Position numbers and translations under genes: made by a program | Notes under the pieces: model-generated | Told to the model about the DNA's origin: nothing | Database searches by the model: none | Seen by the model: the letters and a program-made list of their open reading frames with translations, nothing else | NCBI RefSeq assembly: GCF_002154725.1 | Contig: NZ_MTAW01000087.1 | Coordinates: forward strand, 53,335 to 117,334 | DNA from: Nostoc sp. 106C | Lineage (GTDB): Bacteria; Cyanobacteriota; Cyanobacteriia; Cyanobacteriales; Nostocaceae | Reading direction: 5' to 3' | Length of the DNA: 64,000 nt | In this document: in pieces, positions 36,662 through 47,100 of the stretch | Layout of the letters: each line of letters opens with the position of its first letter | Position numbering within the stretch: position 1 is the stretch's first letter

Positions 36662-36829
36662 AACTCTCTGCACTTAACTATCTGAGTTTCTACCATTTTT
36701 TTGATTTACATTATTATGTATTCTGCATTCTTCTTCAATGGCATGGGAACTATGGACAATATGGACAACATACTCTCTCTTGAAAATGCCTTACTTCCAA
36801 GCCTGTCCCCGATAGCTTCAAGTCTTTTC

Positions 36830-37354
36830 TCAATTAGACTGCTTCCAGATACCCGCTTTGGATGCAATTGCTAGTTTCTGAGCTTGTTCAAAAGCGGAAT
36901 GATTCGGGCATTTTATCCCTGACTCATGTATTTTAGCTAAACCACTCTTGAGTATTTCTTCTTGAAAGCTAATTTCCATGTCATCCTTACCGTGAGCCAT
37001 AACTTCTGCAACAGTACGTCCCTCACTATTTTTTTGTACTGGAATAATTATTACTTGACTATCGGCAGCAGCAACCAACGATTGCAGTTTCTGTTTTGCT
37101 TCATTAGCTAATGGTTGTCCTAAAGCTTTATCCTGTTTCACTTCAAGAACATCAATCCCACAAAGCTGAACTTGCATTTGGCTGCCATCGGTTTGGCGAA
37201 CTGTTAAGGTATTGCCATCTACAACATCAGTAACTATCCATTGTTCACTTAAAGCAATAGATGAGTTGTTAGTTGTTTGGAAAATGAAGATAGCGATTGA
37301 GGTGGTTCCAATTAGCGCAGCCAAGATCATCAAAATTCTCTGCGATGACTTCAT
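36830..37354 (-). CDS. Thermonuclease (SNase-like) family protein, secreted or membrane-anchored
   Basis: A 174-residue protein. Residues 7-27 are a hydrophobic N-terminal anchor or signal (ILMILAALIGTTSIAIFIF). The remainder is an SNase-like OB fold: VTDVVDGNTLTVRQTDG, VQLCGIDVLEVKQDKALGQP and GRTVAEVMAHGK, ending KAGIWKQ. The catalytic arginine expected in the RLxGID strand is replaced (VQLCGID), while the glutamate (VLE) and the GR arginine remain. It may thus be a weak or inactive nuclease. It stands alone on the minus strand. Confidence 0.85.
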   Translation of the reverse strand: MKSSQRILMILAALIGTTSIAIFIFQTTNNSSIALSEQWIVTDVVDGNTLTVRQTDGSQMQVQLCGIDVLEVKQDKALGQPLANEAKQKLQSLVAAADSQVIIIPVQKNSEGRTVAEVMAHGKDDMEISFQEEILKSGLAKIHESGIKCPNHSAFEQAQKLAIASKAGIWKQSN

Positions 37355-37524
37355 GTTATAGATTATTTTCTAAGCTATCAAGAAGCCACAATTCTAACTG
37401 CAACTCAAAGATTCAATGATATTCTTCCCTGTGCGATCGCTTTACCTGCTACCTTTAATTCTTCTTAGCCGTACAACGCCAGAGGCAACTGAACACACGC
37501 TGCCAAATTCCTACATCCAAAAAG

Positions 37525-38127
37525 TTAATGCTTTTTTAGGATGCAGAAGAGTGCTTTGGGAAGTGGATCGAGTGTCCCATGATATACCGTTTGTTTAGCT
37601 GAACACAGAGCAAATCGCTCTATGAATATCTGCTGAATTTCGTCTGGCGTAAAGCGGTAAGGACCTTGTTCTCTTGTTTCCTCTTGAGAAAAGCATTTCA
37701 AAAACAGGTAACCTTTAGGCTTTAACAAGTTCGCAACTGTTTGTACATAAGTCCTTCTACTTTGGGGTGGCAGAACGTGAAAGCATCCTCTGTCGAGAAT
37801 CAAATCGAAAGATTGTTCCAGACGACTGTTGAGAATGTCATCTTGCCGAAACGAAATTTCTAAACCCTCCTGGTTTGCTTTTGCTGCTGCTTGACGAATG
37901 GCTGCCTCTGACAAATCTGTTGCCATCACCTGAAAGCCTCGTTTGGCTAGGGCGATCGCTTGTGTTCCCGGACCTGTTCCCAAATCCAGCACCGAACCAT
38001 TGCTTAATTCAAGTTTGAGGAGCGCTTCCTCGACATCTGGATCTAAGCTTGGGTTGAACCAAGGCATGGTTTCAACGGCTTGTTCTTGATAGAGCGCTTC
38101 CCAATTGGAAAATTCTCGTTCAGTCAT
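37525..38127 (-). CDS. Class I SAM-dependent methyltransferase
   Basis: A 200-residue small-molecule-type methyltransferase. Motif I is VLDLGTGPGTQAIALAKRG (about 46-64), the acidic end of the next strand is VMATDLS, and post-motif I is FRQDDIL. The motif III region is LKPKGYLFLKCFS. The N-terminal EALYQEQAVETMPWF resembles thiopurine/TehB-like enzymes that methylate small thiols, metalloids or drugs. The substrate is unknown. It is not linked in operon to either neighbour; the nuclease gene is about 170 bp away. Confidence 0.85.
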   Translation of the reverse strand: MTEREFSNWEALYQEQAVETMPWFNPSLDPDVEEALLKLELSNGSVLDLGTGPGTQAIALAKRGFQVMATDLSEAAIRQAAAKANQEGLEISFRQDDILNSRLEQSFDLILDRGCFHVLPPQSRRTYVQTVANLLKPKGYLFLKCFSQEETREQGPYRFTPDEIQQIFIERFALCSAKQTVYHGTLDPLPKALFCILKKH

Positions 38128-38231
38128 TCTTAGTTACCTTTTCTATTTATATTAGCTTTCTCCTTATGCTTAAACACAGGAAATTATTTCTTTCAGCTAT
38201 TAAACTAAATGTTGATTTTTAAATATCTCAT

Positions 38232-38696
38232 ATGGAAAGAACCGCTATTATTGATGGGTCTTATCGTTATTTATTAAGACGGGTGTGGGATGCTGAGTAT
38301 CCACAAATTACTTTTATCATGCTTAATCCGAGTACCGCTGATGCCGAAAAAGACGATCCAACTATTCGTAAATGTATTAAATTTGCTAACTCTTGGGGTT
38401 ATGGTTCTTTAGAAGTAGTCAATCTGTTTGCTTACCGTGCTACAAAACCTCGCGATCTGTTTCAAGTAAGCGAGCCTATAGGTTCCGATAATAACCTCTA
38501 CCTTTTAGCAGCCGCAGAGCGTGCCAAGTTAATAATTTTGGCATGGGGTATACATGGTAGTTTTCTCAAGCGAGATCGGGCAGTGCTTAATTTATTTTCT
38601 AGCAGGCAATGTCTTTACTGCCTAGGTCGAACTAAAGCAGGTCATCCACGTCATCCCTTGTGGCTGAATAGTAGTACGCAACCAACTATTTTCTAG
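38232..38696 (+). CDS. DUF1643 domain-containing protein
   Basis: A 154-residue single-domain DUF1643 protein: FIMLNPSTADAEKDDPTIRK at about 27-46 is the signature, then SLEVVNLFAYRATKP, and CLGRTKAGHPRHPLWL near the end. The family is widespread in phages, plasmids and bacteria, and its biochemical role is unknown. No operon partner is adjacent. Confidence 0.88.
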   Translation: MERTAIIDGSYRYLLRRVWDAEYPQITFIMLNPSTADAEKDDPTIRKCIKFANSWGYGSLEVVNLFAYRATKPRDLFQVSEPIGSDNNLYLLAAAERAKLIILAWGIHGSFLKRDRAVLNLFSSRQCLYCLGRTKAGHPRHPLWLNSSTQPTIF

Positions 38697-38759
38697 TTCT
38701 TATTAACATGATGTGGACGCGCTGGTGTTGCGTTCAATGGACACAACAGTGCTGATAAA

Positions 38760-38836
38760 TTAGACTTGACCGAAAACACCTAGCTCGATTTCACGCTTCC
38801 CTTCGGGTAGAACGTGAGGCTTCTTGCGGTTCCAGC
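38760..38836 (-). pseudogene. Relic of a tnpB 3' end / omega-RNA-type right end (IS200/IS605 group)
   Basis: On the minus strand the frame SWNRKKPHVLPEGKREIELG ends at TAA. The DNA holds a stem-loop (38791-38817, TCACG...CGTGA around CCCTTCGGG), typical of the guide-RNA-forming right end of IS200/IS605 tnpB elements. No tnpB body, tnpA or left end is present, so this is a solo end. The call rests on resemblance to such ends and is moderate. Confidence 0.45.
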
Positions 38837-38852
38837 TAAATTATTCAAGTTA

Positions 38853-39408
38853 TTAGCGACAGACTTGAATTTTCGGGATTACAACAAACCAATCTTCTAA
38901 AATATCTCCTGTAACATCATCTATTTTGATGTGATGATAAATGTATCTTACTGTTACCTCACCAAATTTAAATTGAAATTGGTTAGGCACAATTTTTTTT
39001 CTACTAAAAAGTTCTTTTCCCTTATGTGACAAGCAACCAATTTGTTCATTACTTTCCGTGCAAATATTCTAACCATCACCCCATTGATTGGTCTTCAATT
39101 GCAATGGGCTTCCTTCACGTAATATTTTTATGATATCCTGCTGATTTTTTGTGGTAATATGTGCCAAATTTACATCAGCAGGAATAAAATCAAAGTAGTG
39201 CATCAACTGAGGAAGTTGAGTTCCTAGATAATTAGTTATTTGGGTAACTAATCCAGCTTCTTGGATAAATTGATTTTGCTCTTGAGTGCAAATGATTAGT
39301 TCTTCTTGGGCACGAGTTATCGCTACATAAAAAAGTCGTCTCTCTAATTCAATATAGGCAAATGCATTACTTGGAGCAGTTTCATCATCTTTCTTTAATT
39401 ACCTGTAA
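38853..39408 (-). pseudogene. C-terminal fragment of a UvrD/Rep-like helicase
   Basis: On the minus strand the frame reads DDETAPSNAFAYIELERRLF then YVAITRAQEELIIC. The ERRLFYVAITRA block is the conserved motif VI of UvrD/Rep superfamily 1 helicases. The frame is closed upstream by TAA, so the helicase body is gone. An in-frame TAG interrupts it after NQWGDG (a TGG-to-TAG change would explain it) and the frame then runs on to ICTESNEQIG...KIQVCR and a stop. This is a truncated, decaying gene. Confidence 0.75.
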
Positions 39409-39541
39409 AATTTAAGATTAATTTCGTCAGTTATGCTTTTTAGTCGATGAAATTACCCAATAACTGTGAAAATATGGTAGACATTTGAGCCGAAATAGTC
39501 AGGCTAGATCGTCAAGTTGTTGCACTAATTAGTTAGCGTTT

Positions 39542-39865
39542 ATGAGTAACCATATTTCATTTGAAGAAGAGCCAGACTTTCATTTATCTATTCAAGAGAG
39601 CTTACAACAGCTTTCCGTTCAATTGGGGTCTCCTTTAGACGAAACATCAGTCATGCAAATATACCAGAATGCATCCGAACTACTGAGCCACCTTTCCCCA
39701 TCACCCCTAACTTTTGCCCGTGTTGCAGGAACATTATTAGTTTATCAACTCCAAAACACAGAACCCGAAGAGATAAAATGGTTTAATAACCAAGTGAAAC
39801 AATGCTTAGATGAAGAAGAAGTTGAAGAGTTGATTGAATCTATTTATCGCACTGATGCTTTGTGA
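39542..39865 (+). CDS. Small acidic hypothetical protein
   Basis: A 107-residue acidic helical protein that I do not recognise (FHLSIQESLQQLSVQLGSPL, then FARVAGTLLVYQLQNTEPEE). There is no clear ribosome site before the ATG. Its stop abuts the ParB-like remnant, so it may belong to the same former plasmid-partition segment. Confidence 0.4.
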   Translation: MSNHISFEEEPDFHLSIQESLQQLSVQLGSPLDETSVMQIYQNASELLSHLSPSPLTFARVAGTLLVYQLQNTEPEEIKWFNNQVKQCLDEEEVEELIESIYRTDAL

Positions 39866-40090
39866 TTGCTCTGCGCCATTGCAGCGGTTAAACTACAGAA
39901 AAAGCTGGAAATAGTTTTACTAGGTAACTTTGATGAGTGCCGAGTAAAAGTGAGTAAGCTATCACCAGAAAGCTTCTGCATCAGTCGGCTACCGCTGCTG
40001 AGTATGCTAGCAGATATTTTGGAGGTGTTACGTTCTGGGCAAATGGAGTATACCAAAGCTAGGGCGATCGCCCACCAAGTAATGCCCTAA
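39866..40090 (+). pseudogene. parB: ParB-like fragment (HTH/KorB-type region)
   Basis: The frame contains SPESFCISRLPLLSMLADIL then EVLRSGQMEYTKARAIA, which matches the end of the ParB DNA-binding region in cyanobacterial partition proteins (RLPLLNLPxDIxExLRxGxxEYTKAxAIA). The conserved N-terminal ParB motifs and the C-terminal dimer domain are missing, and a stop follows after VMP. A remnant of a lost partition gene is the best reading. Confidence 0.6.
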
Positions 40091-40211
40091 ATTAAGATTC
40101 AAGAGTAAAAGTATAACAAGTGGCAAGAAAGCGTTAACCAAGGCGAATTTATTGGATTCTACTTTGAAGAAAGGAATTTGAAAGCAATTTCGCTTTTGTT
40201 AGACTACTTTA

Positions 40212-40478
40212 TCAGTCATAGAAGTTATCTATCCTCAAATCCCGCCAAATCTCAGACGCTTGCCAGCCTGAATTGCCAACAGATTGGACTAGAGGATTGT
40301 CACGTACTGGTATGTAGTTAACATTAGTATAATTGCTATCCATTACTGGATTATTCTCAATTACTGGCTCTTGAATCTCACCAGTATCAGTTCTCAAAGT
40401 TGGCTGTGATAATTCTTCTTTTGTTTCTACATTTTTGGGTATAGGTTTTTCAATTCTTTTAATTAATTGCATATCCAT
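40212..40478 (-). CDS. Small hypothetical protein, probably disordered
   Basis: 88 residues, mostly polar and proline-containing with no predicted fold. A compact tail VGNSGWQASEIWRDLRIDNF may be a short interaction motif. There is no ribosome site upstream. It could be the end of a larger lost gene. Confidence 0.3.
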   Translation of the reverse strand: MDMQLIKRIEKPIPKNVETKEELSQPTLRTDTGEIQEPVIENNPVMDSNYTNVNYIPVRDNPLVQSVGNSGWQASEIWRDLRIDNFYD

Positions 40479-41082
40479 TTGATTAAATCTACTGTACTAC
40501 TTGGTAAATAAATTAGTCTCTAAGGCGAAACCAGTTAAATCACAATATAGTCTTTCCCGAATCAACACAGCAATCCGCAAAAAGTTTGTGTAAAGTTTGG
40601 TAATCCTAAGGATCGGGTCTCGCAAATTTTCCTTTTTATTTACTGTAGCCGTTGTGTTTGTAAAAATACTTCTCGAATCATCAGATTATTGATATTACTT
40701 TTAGTTGTTAAAATTGTAAATCACAAATAAGTACTTGTTATCAGTAAGTCAAGCGTATTGAGGCTTACGCCACCAGTATCTTGCACAAGTCATCAGAACT
40801 GAGAGTTGTTACTACATAAATACGGATCGCCAAATTTTGGAGAAAGAAAAAGCTAAGAAAATAGTCGGGGATTAAAGTAGAAAGCATTGCCTCACAAGCG
40901 TTTGGAGTGGGTACGACCGTGCAACACTTTTGCGCGACATTGGCTATAACCCGGTTCTAATTCAGTTGAATCTGCTGTTAAACTGATTGACCGTTGAACA
41001 AAGATTTCTGGAGCACAATGAAAATGAAAAAATGTGCTTACCCATCGCTGTGCCTATCTCAATGGATTATTGTCTGTATCAG
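40479..41082. other. Gene-free gap before the lanthipeptide cluster
   Basis: About 600 bp without a supported gene. No promoter pair, RNA or repeat could be firmly identified. It lies downstream of the lanthipeptide operon's last gene (minus strand), so transcription must end here. Confidence 0.35.
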
Positions 41083-42315
41083 CTACCTCAAAAAGTGAGA
41101 TGCTCCTAATAGCCTACCTAGTAATCGAAATTGGCGAACCAGAGGATACAAACAGTAGAGTTTTCTGGGCAATGATAGAAGTGCGGCATCTCCTTCATTT
41201 GGACTAAAAATCAGATTAAAACAGTAGCAAGCTCTATCCCGTAAACGTTCCCTGACCTGAATATTCCAAATAGAAAAATTGTTTCCAAAGCGTTTACGTT
41301 TAGGCGGTTGAGCAACCTGATTAAATAGCCGTTGGCGCACCTCATTAGCCAACGATTTTACCGCCGCATCGGTCTGCACAATTTGCCAAACTTTTTCTGG
41401 GAGGACTGCTCCTAACATCTCGCTAGCTAAGAAAAGTCCCAGAAACAGGATGCGCTGACAACCTATAATGCGAGCTTGTTCTATAACTGTATCCCAGTCC
41501 ATCTCCTGATCAGCCCGAATTAGTTCTACAACATCGCAGATAGTCTTTAAACTGTTCCAATGATCTTTGGTGCCATTGATGCAAGCTATCAATAGTGAAT
41601 CTTCTGCTGAGAAGGTGCGTACTGTTCTGCCAGTCAGGGTGATTTCTTCAAGACGTTGCCATAAATCTTCAGGATTCAAAGATATACATAACTTTCTTTG
41701 AGTGAACCCCCAGTGAGGTTCGACTGCAACTTTGCCATCTTTTCTCAAAAAATTGTACTCGCAAGCCGATTGCAAGTATAATGTTTCCTCAGCATCCGTA
41801 GCATTAGTTAGTTGTTCTACTAGCAGTTGATACCCTTGAGAAATAAGCAATTGTCTGACTCTTTTAGCATCTTGCTTGTGTATTAAGATGTCCAAATCGA
41901 CGAACTGACGAAGTGATAGGTTACCGTAGGCAAAAACAGCAAGAACTGGCCCTTTAAATGGAACACTAGGAATTCCATTGTTCTCAAATAAGTCTAGGAG
42001 AACGAGCAGTTCCTTACTTCGGTATAAATTATATAGAGCATTTACGTGGAAATGCTCTTGCATCTGTTTGAGTATATTTTGAGGAACAGCTTTTGGGCAG
42101 GTGACATTCAGACTCTGATACAAGAGCGGTATCACCTCATGACGATCTGCTATCTGGATGAGATACTTCCAGTCGATGTCTTGTTGGAGCAGTACCCTAA
42201 TTCGCTCTGCTGTTGAGGGGGCTATGTGAGTTCTAGTACAGCACAGAAGTAACTCGATTTCTTTGCGCCTAACGCTTGTTGGCACTTGAGTAGTATGTTG
42301 GGATAAGGCGATCAT
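41083..42315 (-). CDS. PF14907-type uncharacterised nucleotidyltransferase family protein
   Basis: About 411 residues if the ATG at 42315 is used (the frame allows 42363, overlapping the ABC gene by 41 bp). EIELLLCCTRTHIAPSTAER then IPLLYQSL is the usual start of this family. The nucleotidyltransferase-like core is VPFKGPVLAVFAYGNLSLRQ then FVDLDILIHKQDA. The family is common in RiPP clusters, where its role is unknown; modification of the peptide or of a carrier has been proposed. It is the last gene of the lanthipeptide operon. Confidence 0.82.
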   Translation of the reverse strand: MIALSQHTTQVPTSVRRKEIELLLCCTRTHIAPSTAERIRVLLQQDIDWKYLIQIADRHEVIPLLYQSLNVTCPKAVPQNILKQMQEHFHVNALYNLYRSKELLVLLDLFENNGIPSVPFKGPVLAVFAYGNLSLRQFVDLDILIHKQDAKRVRQLLISQGYQLLVEQLTNATDAEETLYLQSACEYNFLRKDGKVAVEPHWGFTQRKLCISLNPEDLWQRLEEITLTGRTVRTFSAEDSLLIACINGTKDHWNSLKTICDVVELIRADQEMDWDTVIEQARIIGCQRILFLGLFLASEMLGAVLPEKVWQIVQTDAAVKSLANEVRQRLFNQVAQPPKRKRFGNNFSIWNIQVRERLRDRACYCFNLIFSPNEGDAALLSLPRKLYCLYPLVRQFRLLGRLLGASHFLR

Positions 42316-42322
42316 AAAGTAC

Positions 42323-44143
42323 TCATCGATAGTGTTGGGCTTGGGTTTCAAATAAGTGGGCATAGCTACCGCCCAATTGCATCAGTTCCTCATGGGTGCC
42401 ACTTTCGACGATTGATCCGTTTGCCATAACATAGATACGATCAGCCATTTTGACGTTAGATAAGCGATGGCTGATGAGAATCGCCATACGATCTGTGACC
42501 AATTGGCGGAATTTTTGAAACACTTCTTCTTCAGCTTTAGCATCCAGGGCGCTGGTGGGTTCGTCCAAAACGAGGATTTGGGCATTACGGAGAAAAGCTC
42601 GCGCTAATGCTACTTTCTGCCACTGACCGATACTGAGTTCTTCCCCATCTGCAAACCAACTACCCAGAATGGTGTCATAGCTATTGGGCAAGCGGGTTAT
42701 AACATCATCTGCACCTGCTTTATAGGCAGCATCCTCAATTTGTTTATCATCCGGTGAGAGATCGATATTGCCAAACCAGATATTTTCCTTAGCAGTGAGA
42801 TGATACTTGGCATAGTCTTGGAAAATGACGCTGATTTGGCGGCGCAGATCTGTGGTTGCAAAGGAACGCAAGTCATCGCCCTCAAAGGTGATGCTTCCCT
42901 CTGTGGGGTCGTATAATCGGCACAAGAGTTTAATCAGGGTAGTTTTGCCTGCGCCGTTCTCACCTACCAACGCCACTACTTCCCCCGGTCGAATAGTCAG
43001 AGAGATATCTTTTAGTCCCTGGCGATCGCTTGTAGGATATTGAAAGCTCACACCCTCAAATTGAATCCCCTTTTGCTGGAGTTGAGGGATGGGTAGAGGA
43101 TGTAACGGTTCAACCACCTTGGGTTTAAGATCAAGGAATTCGTGGAGGTTGGAGAGAAATAGGTTATCTTCATAAAGACCAGCTACACTTCCTAACACCC
43201 CCTGAAGCGCACTTTGTCCCCGCTGAAATGCTTGGTAATACATAATCAGGTCGCCGAGGGTGAAGGTGCCTTGAACTGTTTGGTAAGCGATGATACCATA
43301 AGAACCATATACCGCCAGGGTGGCACTTGCTTGGACAACCAACCCTGTAACGGCAGTTCTTTGAGAGATAGCAAGGCTTTCCCGGTAGAGTTGCTTTTTT
43401 AATTGGCGAAAGCGGCGACTGAACAGAGAACCCAAATCAAACAGCCGAATTTCCTTGGCGTGCAAACTATTGGTCAGCATCCAATCGAGGTAATAAGCTT
43501 TGCGTTGTGTGGCTGTGCGTTTGCGCTTCCAATGATACATCTCGCCTGCATACTTTAAACGCACAAACAGACCGGGAACTGTCGCCACGAACATAATGGC
43601 TGCGACTTCCCAATGGAACCAGAATAGTAAGCCAGCAATTGCTACTAATGAGATAGTGTTTTCACTTAGCTGCAACAAACTATTCAGGATATGGGTGGGA
43701 CGGAAGTAAGCTTCTTGTTGGGCGCGTTGCAGAGTATCGTGGTATTGAGAATTCTCGTAATACTCCAAATCCACTTCAATGGCTTTGGCATGAACAATGC
43801 CATACATGTGATCGGTGATGATTTCCGCCTGGGTGGTGTTAACGAGTTCTGTGATCGAGTTACATAAAGCAATAATCAGGTTAACTGTGCCTGTGAGTGC
43901 AATAAGCAGCGCTATCTGTTGGAAAGCGGTTTGTTTGTTGGGTGATGCTATGGCGGTGGAGACTGCATCTACAATTACCTTCATCAGATAGAGTGAAAGT
44001 AAGGGCAGTGTACTCTGTACTATTAGGAGTGTTATACGAGTGATCGTCCAAGTTGGACTGCTTTGCCATACAAGTTGCAAGGCTCGATTTAGACGCAATG
44101 CTCCTTGTATTTTATGTTTTAATTTGTAGGGGGAGACAGTCAT
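42323..44143 (-). CDS. ABC exporter (fused permease/ATPase), no C39 peptidase domain
   Basis: A 606-residue half-transporter with six membrane helices in residues about 35-320, then an ATPase: Walker A LVGENGAGKTTLIKLL, signature LSIGQWQKVALARAF, Walker B ILVLDEPTSALD, and the H-loop ISHRLSN. LanT exporters of class II lanthipeptides often carry an N-terminal C39 peptidase that cuts the leader after GG; this one starts directly with the membrane part and has none. It is 3 bp downstream of the LanM stop, so it should export the product of this cluster. Confidence 0.9.
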   Translation of the reverse strand: MTVSPYKLKHKIQGALRLNRALQLVWQSSPTWTITRITLLIVQSTLPLLSLYLMKVIVDAVSTAIASPNKQTAFQQIALLIALTGTVNLIIALCNSITELVNTTQAEIITDHMYGIVHAKAIEVDLEYYENSQYHDTLQRAQQEAYFRPTHILNSLLQLSENTISLVAIAGLLFWFHWEVAAIMFVATVPGLFVRLKYAGEMYHWKRKRTATQRKAYYLDWMLTNSLHAKEIRLFDLGSLFSRRFRQLKKQLYRESLAISQRTAVTGLVVQASATLAVYGSYGIIAYQTVQGTFTLGDLIMYYQAFQRGQSALQGVLGSVAGLYEDNLFLSNLHEFLDLKPKVVEPLHPLPIPQLQQKGIQFEGVSFQYPTSDRQGLKDISLTIRPGEVVALVGENGAGKTTLIKLLCRLYDPTEGSITFEGDDLRSFATTDLRRQISVIFQDYAKYHLTAKENIWFGNIDLSPDDKQIEDAAYKAGADDVITRLPNSYDTILGSWFADGEELSIGQWQKVALARAFLRNAQILVLDEPTSALDAKAEEEVFQKFRQLVTDRMAILISHRLSNVKMADRIYVMANGSIVESGTHEELMQLGGSYAHLFETQAQHYR

Positions 44144-44146
44144 GGG

Positions 44147-47100
44147 TTACTCCCACAGCAGGACTGAGGGGAGTTGGTCTGGGTAAGCTAGTCTCAGTAG
44201 TTCATAGCCAATTCCGGCTGCGCCTTGGAAGAAGCCGGGATTGTAACCCAGTAAAGGACTATAGCCAAAAGTTCCTCTATGTTTTGCACGATCTACAACT
44301 TGTGATGCTTGTGCTATTGCTGCTTCTACTAACTGAGGTTGGGAGAGTTTTTTACCCGCAGTAAAAAGAAATTCAATTCTACCTAGATTGCCACAACAGA
44401 GATGATCTATTTCTGAGAGTTTATGTTGTTTTGTAGTTTTAATTGCGGCTTTAATATTTTGTTGAATTTCAAATGTATCTAAAATTTCTAGCCCACCTAC
44501 TCTTGCTAAACCAATGCCGGGAGCCCCATGACACCAGGAACACATACAGCTATGATCCTTTTCAGGCGAGTTTGCTTTGAATGGTAGCCAATTGCCCATC
44601 TCAGGTATATAAATACTGTTTTCAAAAGAGATCGATTCATAGGCTGCTTCCAGAAAAGCTACCTCACCGCAAGTTTGATGCAAACGCAGCAAGGCATAAG
44701 CAATTCCTGCTGCACCGTGAGAAAACCCAGTAAGTAAATTGCCATCGAGAGTTTTCCAAGTTTTGTAATTTGAATCACTAACTACACGGTTGTTTAATAA
44801 ATGATGAGCACAAGTAATTGCTTGTTCAAGAAGTTCTGAATCAGCAGTAGCGTTATATAACGCTAACAATCCCAGAATTCCTCCTGCGGAACCGTAAAGA
44901 ATATCAAATTTACTATCAGCAAGAATTAGTTCAGGGGTTATTAGAGATGCAACTTTCCTCGCATCCTTTAAAAGTACTGGTTCATTCAAAAAATGAGAGA
45001 TACGTACCAATGTTATGATGAATGAACTACACCCCTCAGCAGCACCAATACCAATTCTTTTGACAATTTGAGTAAAAACGGATTTATAAATATCTTCGCG
45101 AAGGGACTGTAAAGCGCCCAGAGTGAGGTTACGAAATCCAGCACCACCTGTGACCTTCTCTAGCGCTGCCAAGAATAGAGCCACCCCACATGTGCCAGCA
45201 TACAAGCCATAATCCAAGGGCTTGAGTAGAAACTGTTTTGTTTCAGAATCGTATTGTGGGGCAATCCAAGTGACACTTCCATCAGTCCCACTGATAGCTT
45301 GTTTTTGCAAAGCTACAGCAATTGCAATAGCCTGTTGAGTGATTTTTGATTGCGTCAAGGATGCATCTGTATAAAAAGAATTATCTATTTTTCCAGGTAT
45401 TGAAGATTCATGATAATTAGTTGTTATACTCGAATAAACTAATCCTTGAATGAAGCCAATCTGTAGTTTCAAATCTTCATCATTAAAATGTTTAAAATGG
45501 GAAATGACAAAATTAAAACTTGACTCTTTAAAAAAATTATAAATGATTTGATTAGAACTTAATTTCAAATCGATGCTATCTGAACTACAAGTGAAGACGG
45601 GAATATCTAGTTGTTCCAGCGCTTGCTTTTCGCTCATCATTAGTGGCCAAAAATAAGGCTTGGTATGTGATAATAACATTCCTTTACTTAAAACATCAAG
45701 CTGAATACTCCAAATAACACCATTACAAAGATATTTTGGTTGTAGTGATTTTCTTAAAATAGAACTATAAGTTGCAGTGTGACGAAATATAAATCGTACC
45801 TGTTGATGGGCTAGATATGTTAAAGGGCTATTTGGTGCTAAGAGCGATTCTCTATGTTCTACAAGAAAGCTGTATATTTGCCTAAAACCTTCAACAATTT
45901 CCTCTGCAAACTCATGTGCCAGGTCATTAGATATTTTACAACCGATGATAGAAGATGCATCTACTGCATTATCATTATTGATATTATTCCATTTGTAAAA
46001 TGGTAAACCTGTCTGATTTAATTCGCCTTCTAACTTAAAAACAAAGGGCATCAATCCTGTACTGAGTACAGACCTAGAAATTTGTTCAATAGCCAAGTAT
46101 TGAGCATTTTTATTAGCTCCCGGTTCTGCCACTTCTTGAGCTTTTGGATGCATCAGTGTTTCCAAATCAACTAATACTGGTTGTTCCCCATGCACAATGA
46201 TATTTTCATAATGTAAATCAGTTGCGCCAAGAAGATATGCCAGACAGAGCAAAGCACCACATCTCCTATAGTAGTGCCTTAGTTCTTCTATATTTTTACA
46301 ATGTACAGACTCTACAAATTCAACCCAGCCATATTCTGAGCAGTTAAGTATTTTAATTAACTTGAATATTAAAAATTTAGAATTATGATTTAACCATTCT
46401 AGCAAGTGATAATAAGCTTGATAGATTTCTAAATCTCTTGGTTTGTAGATGATTTTTAATCCAGAATCAAAAACAACCAGCATAACCGAACATCCATTAT
46501 GATGTCGATCTCCTAGAGGCTTGATGCTAACAACTTTTTCCAGTTTTGATTGGAACGTGTTTTGAATCTTATCCCAATCTGATTCTAAACGTTTGATAAA
46601 CTCTACAGTGCTATCGACCCATAAATTAATTAACTTTCCTAACAACCTAGCTAAGACAGGATATTCTTGGAAAAAGGTTACCAATTCGCTCTGAATCAGA
46701 CTCTTTATAAAACTTTGGTATAGCCTGCTGAAATCCTCACTATTCTTTAGCGATAAACGGGAAACTGTAGATTGTCTAGTAGCACAAAAAACCGAAAATT
46801 CAAATTCTAATGAAGGTGAACAAATACCAGACAGTAATTCTAGTAGATTCCGTTCGAGTTCAGTATGTGCTTCATCTGAAAGCAGATAGTAGCTATGACT
46901 TACTTGAGTTATCAGCTTTCTTCTAGCTACACATATGAACTCCAATAAAACTTCTTCAAAAGGTATTGGCTGTTGCTGAGATAAAAACCGATTGTTAAAA
47001 ATTTCTTTTTTATTCTCATAAGTAACTCCTTTGATACCTTCATAAAAAGTGTTTGCCCATTCAGGTAAAGTGTGATTGTCATTGAGTTTTACAGAAGCAA

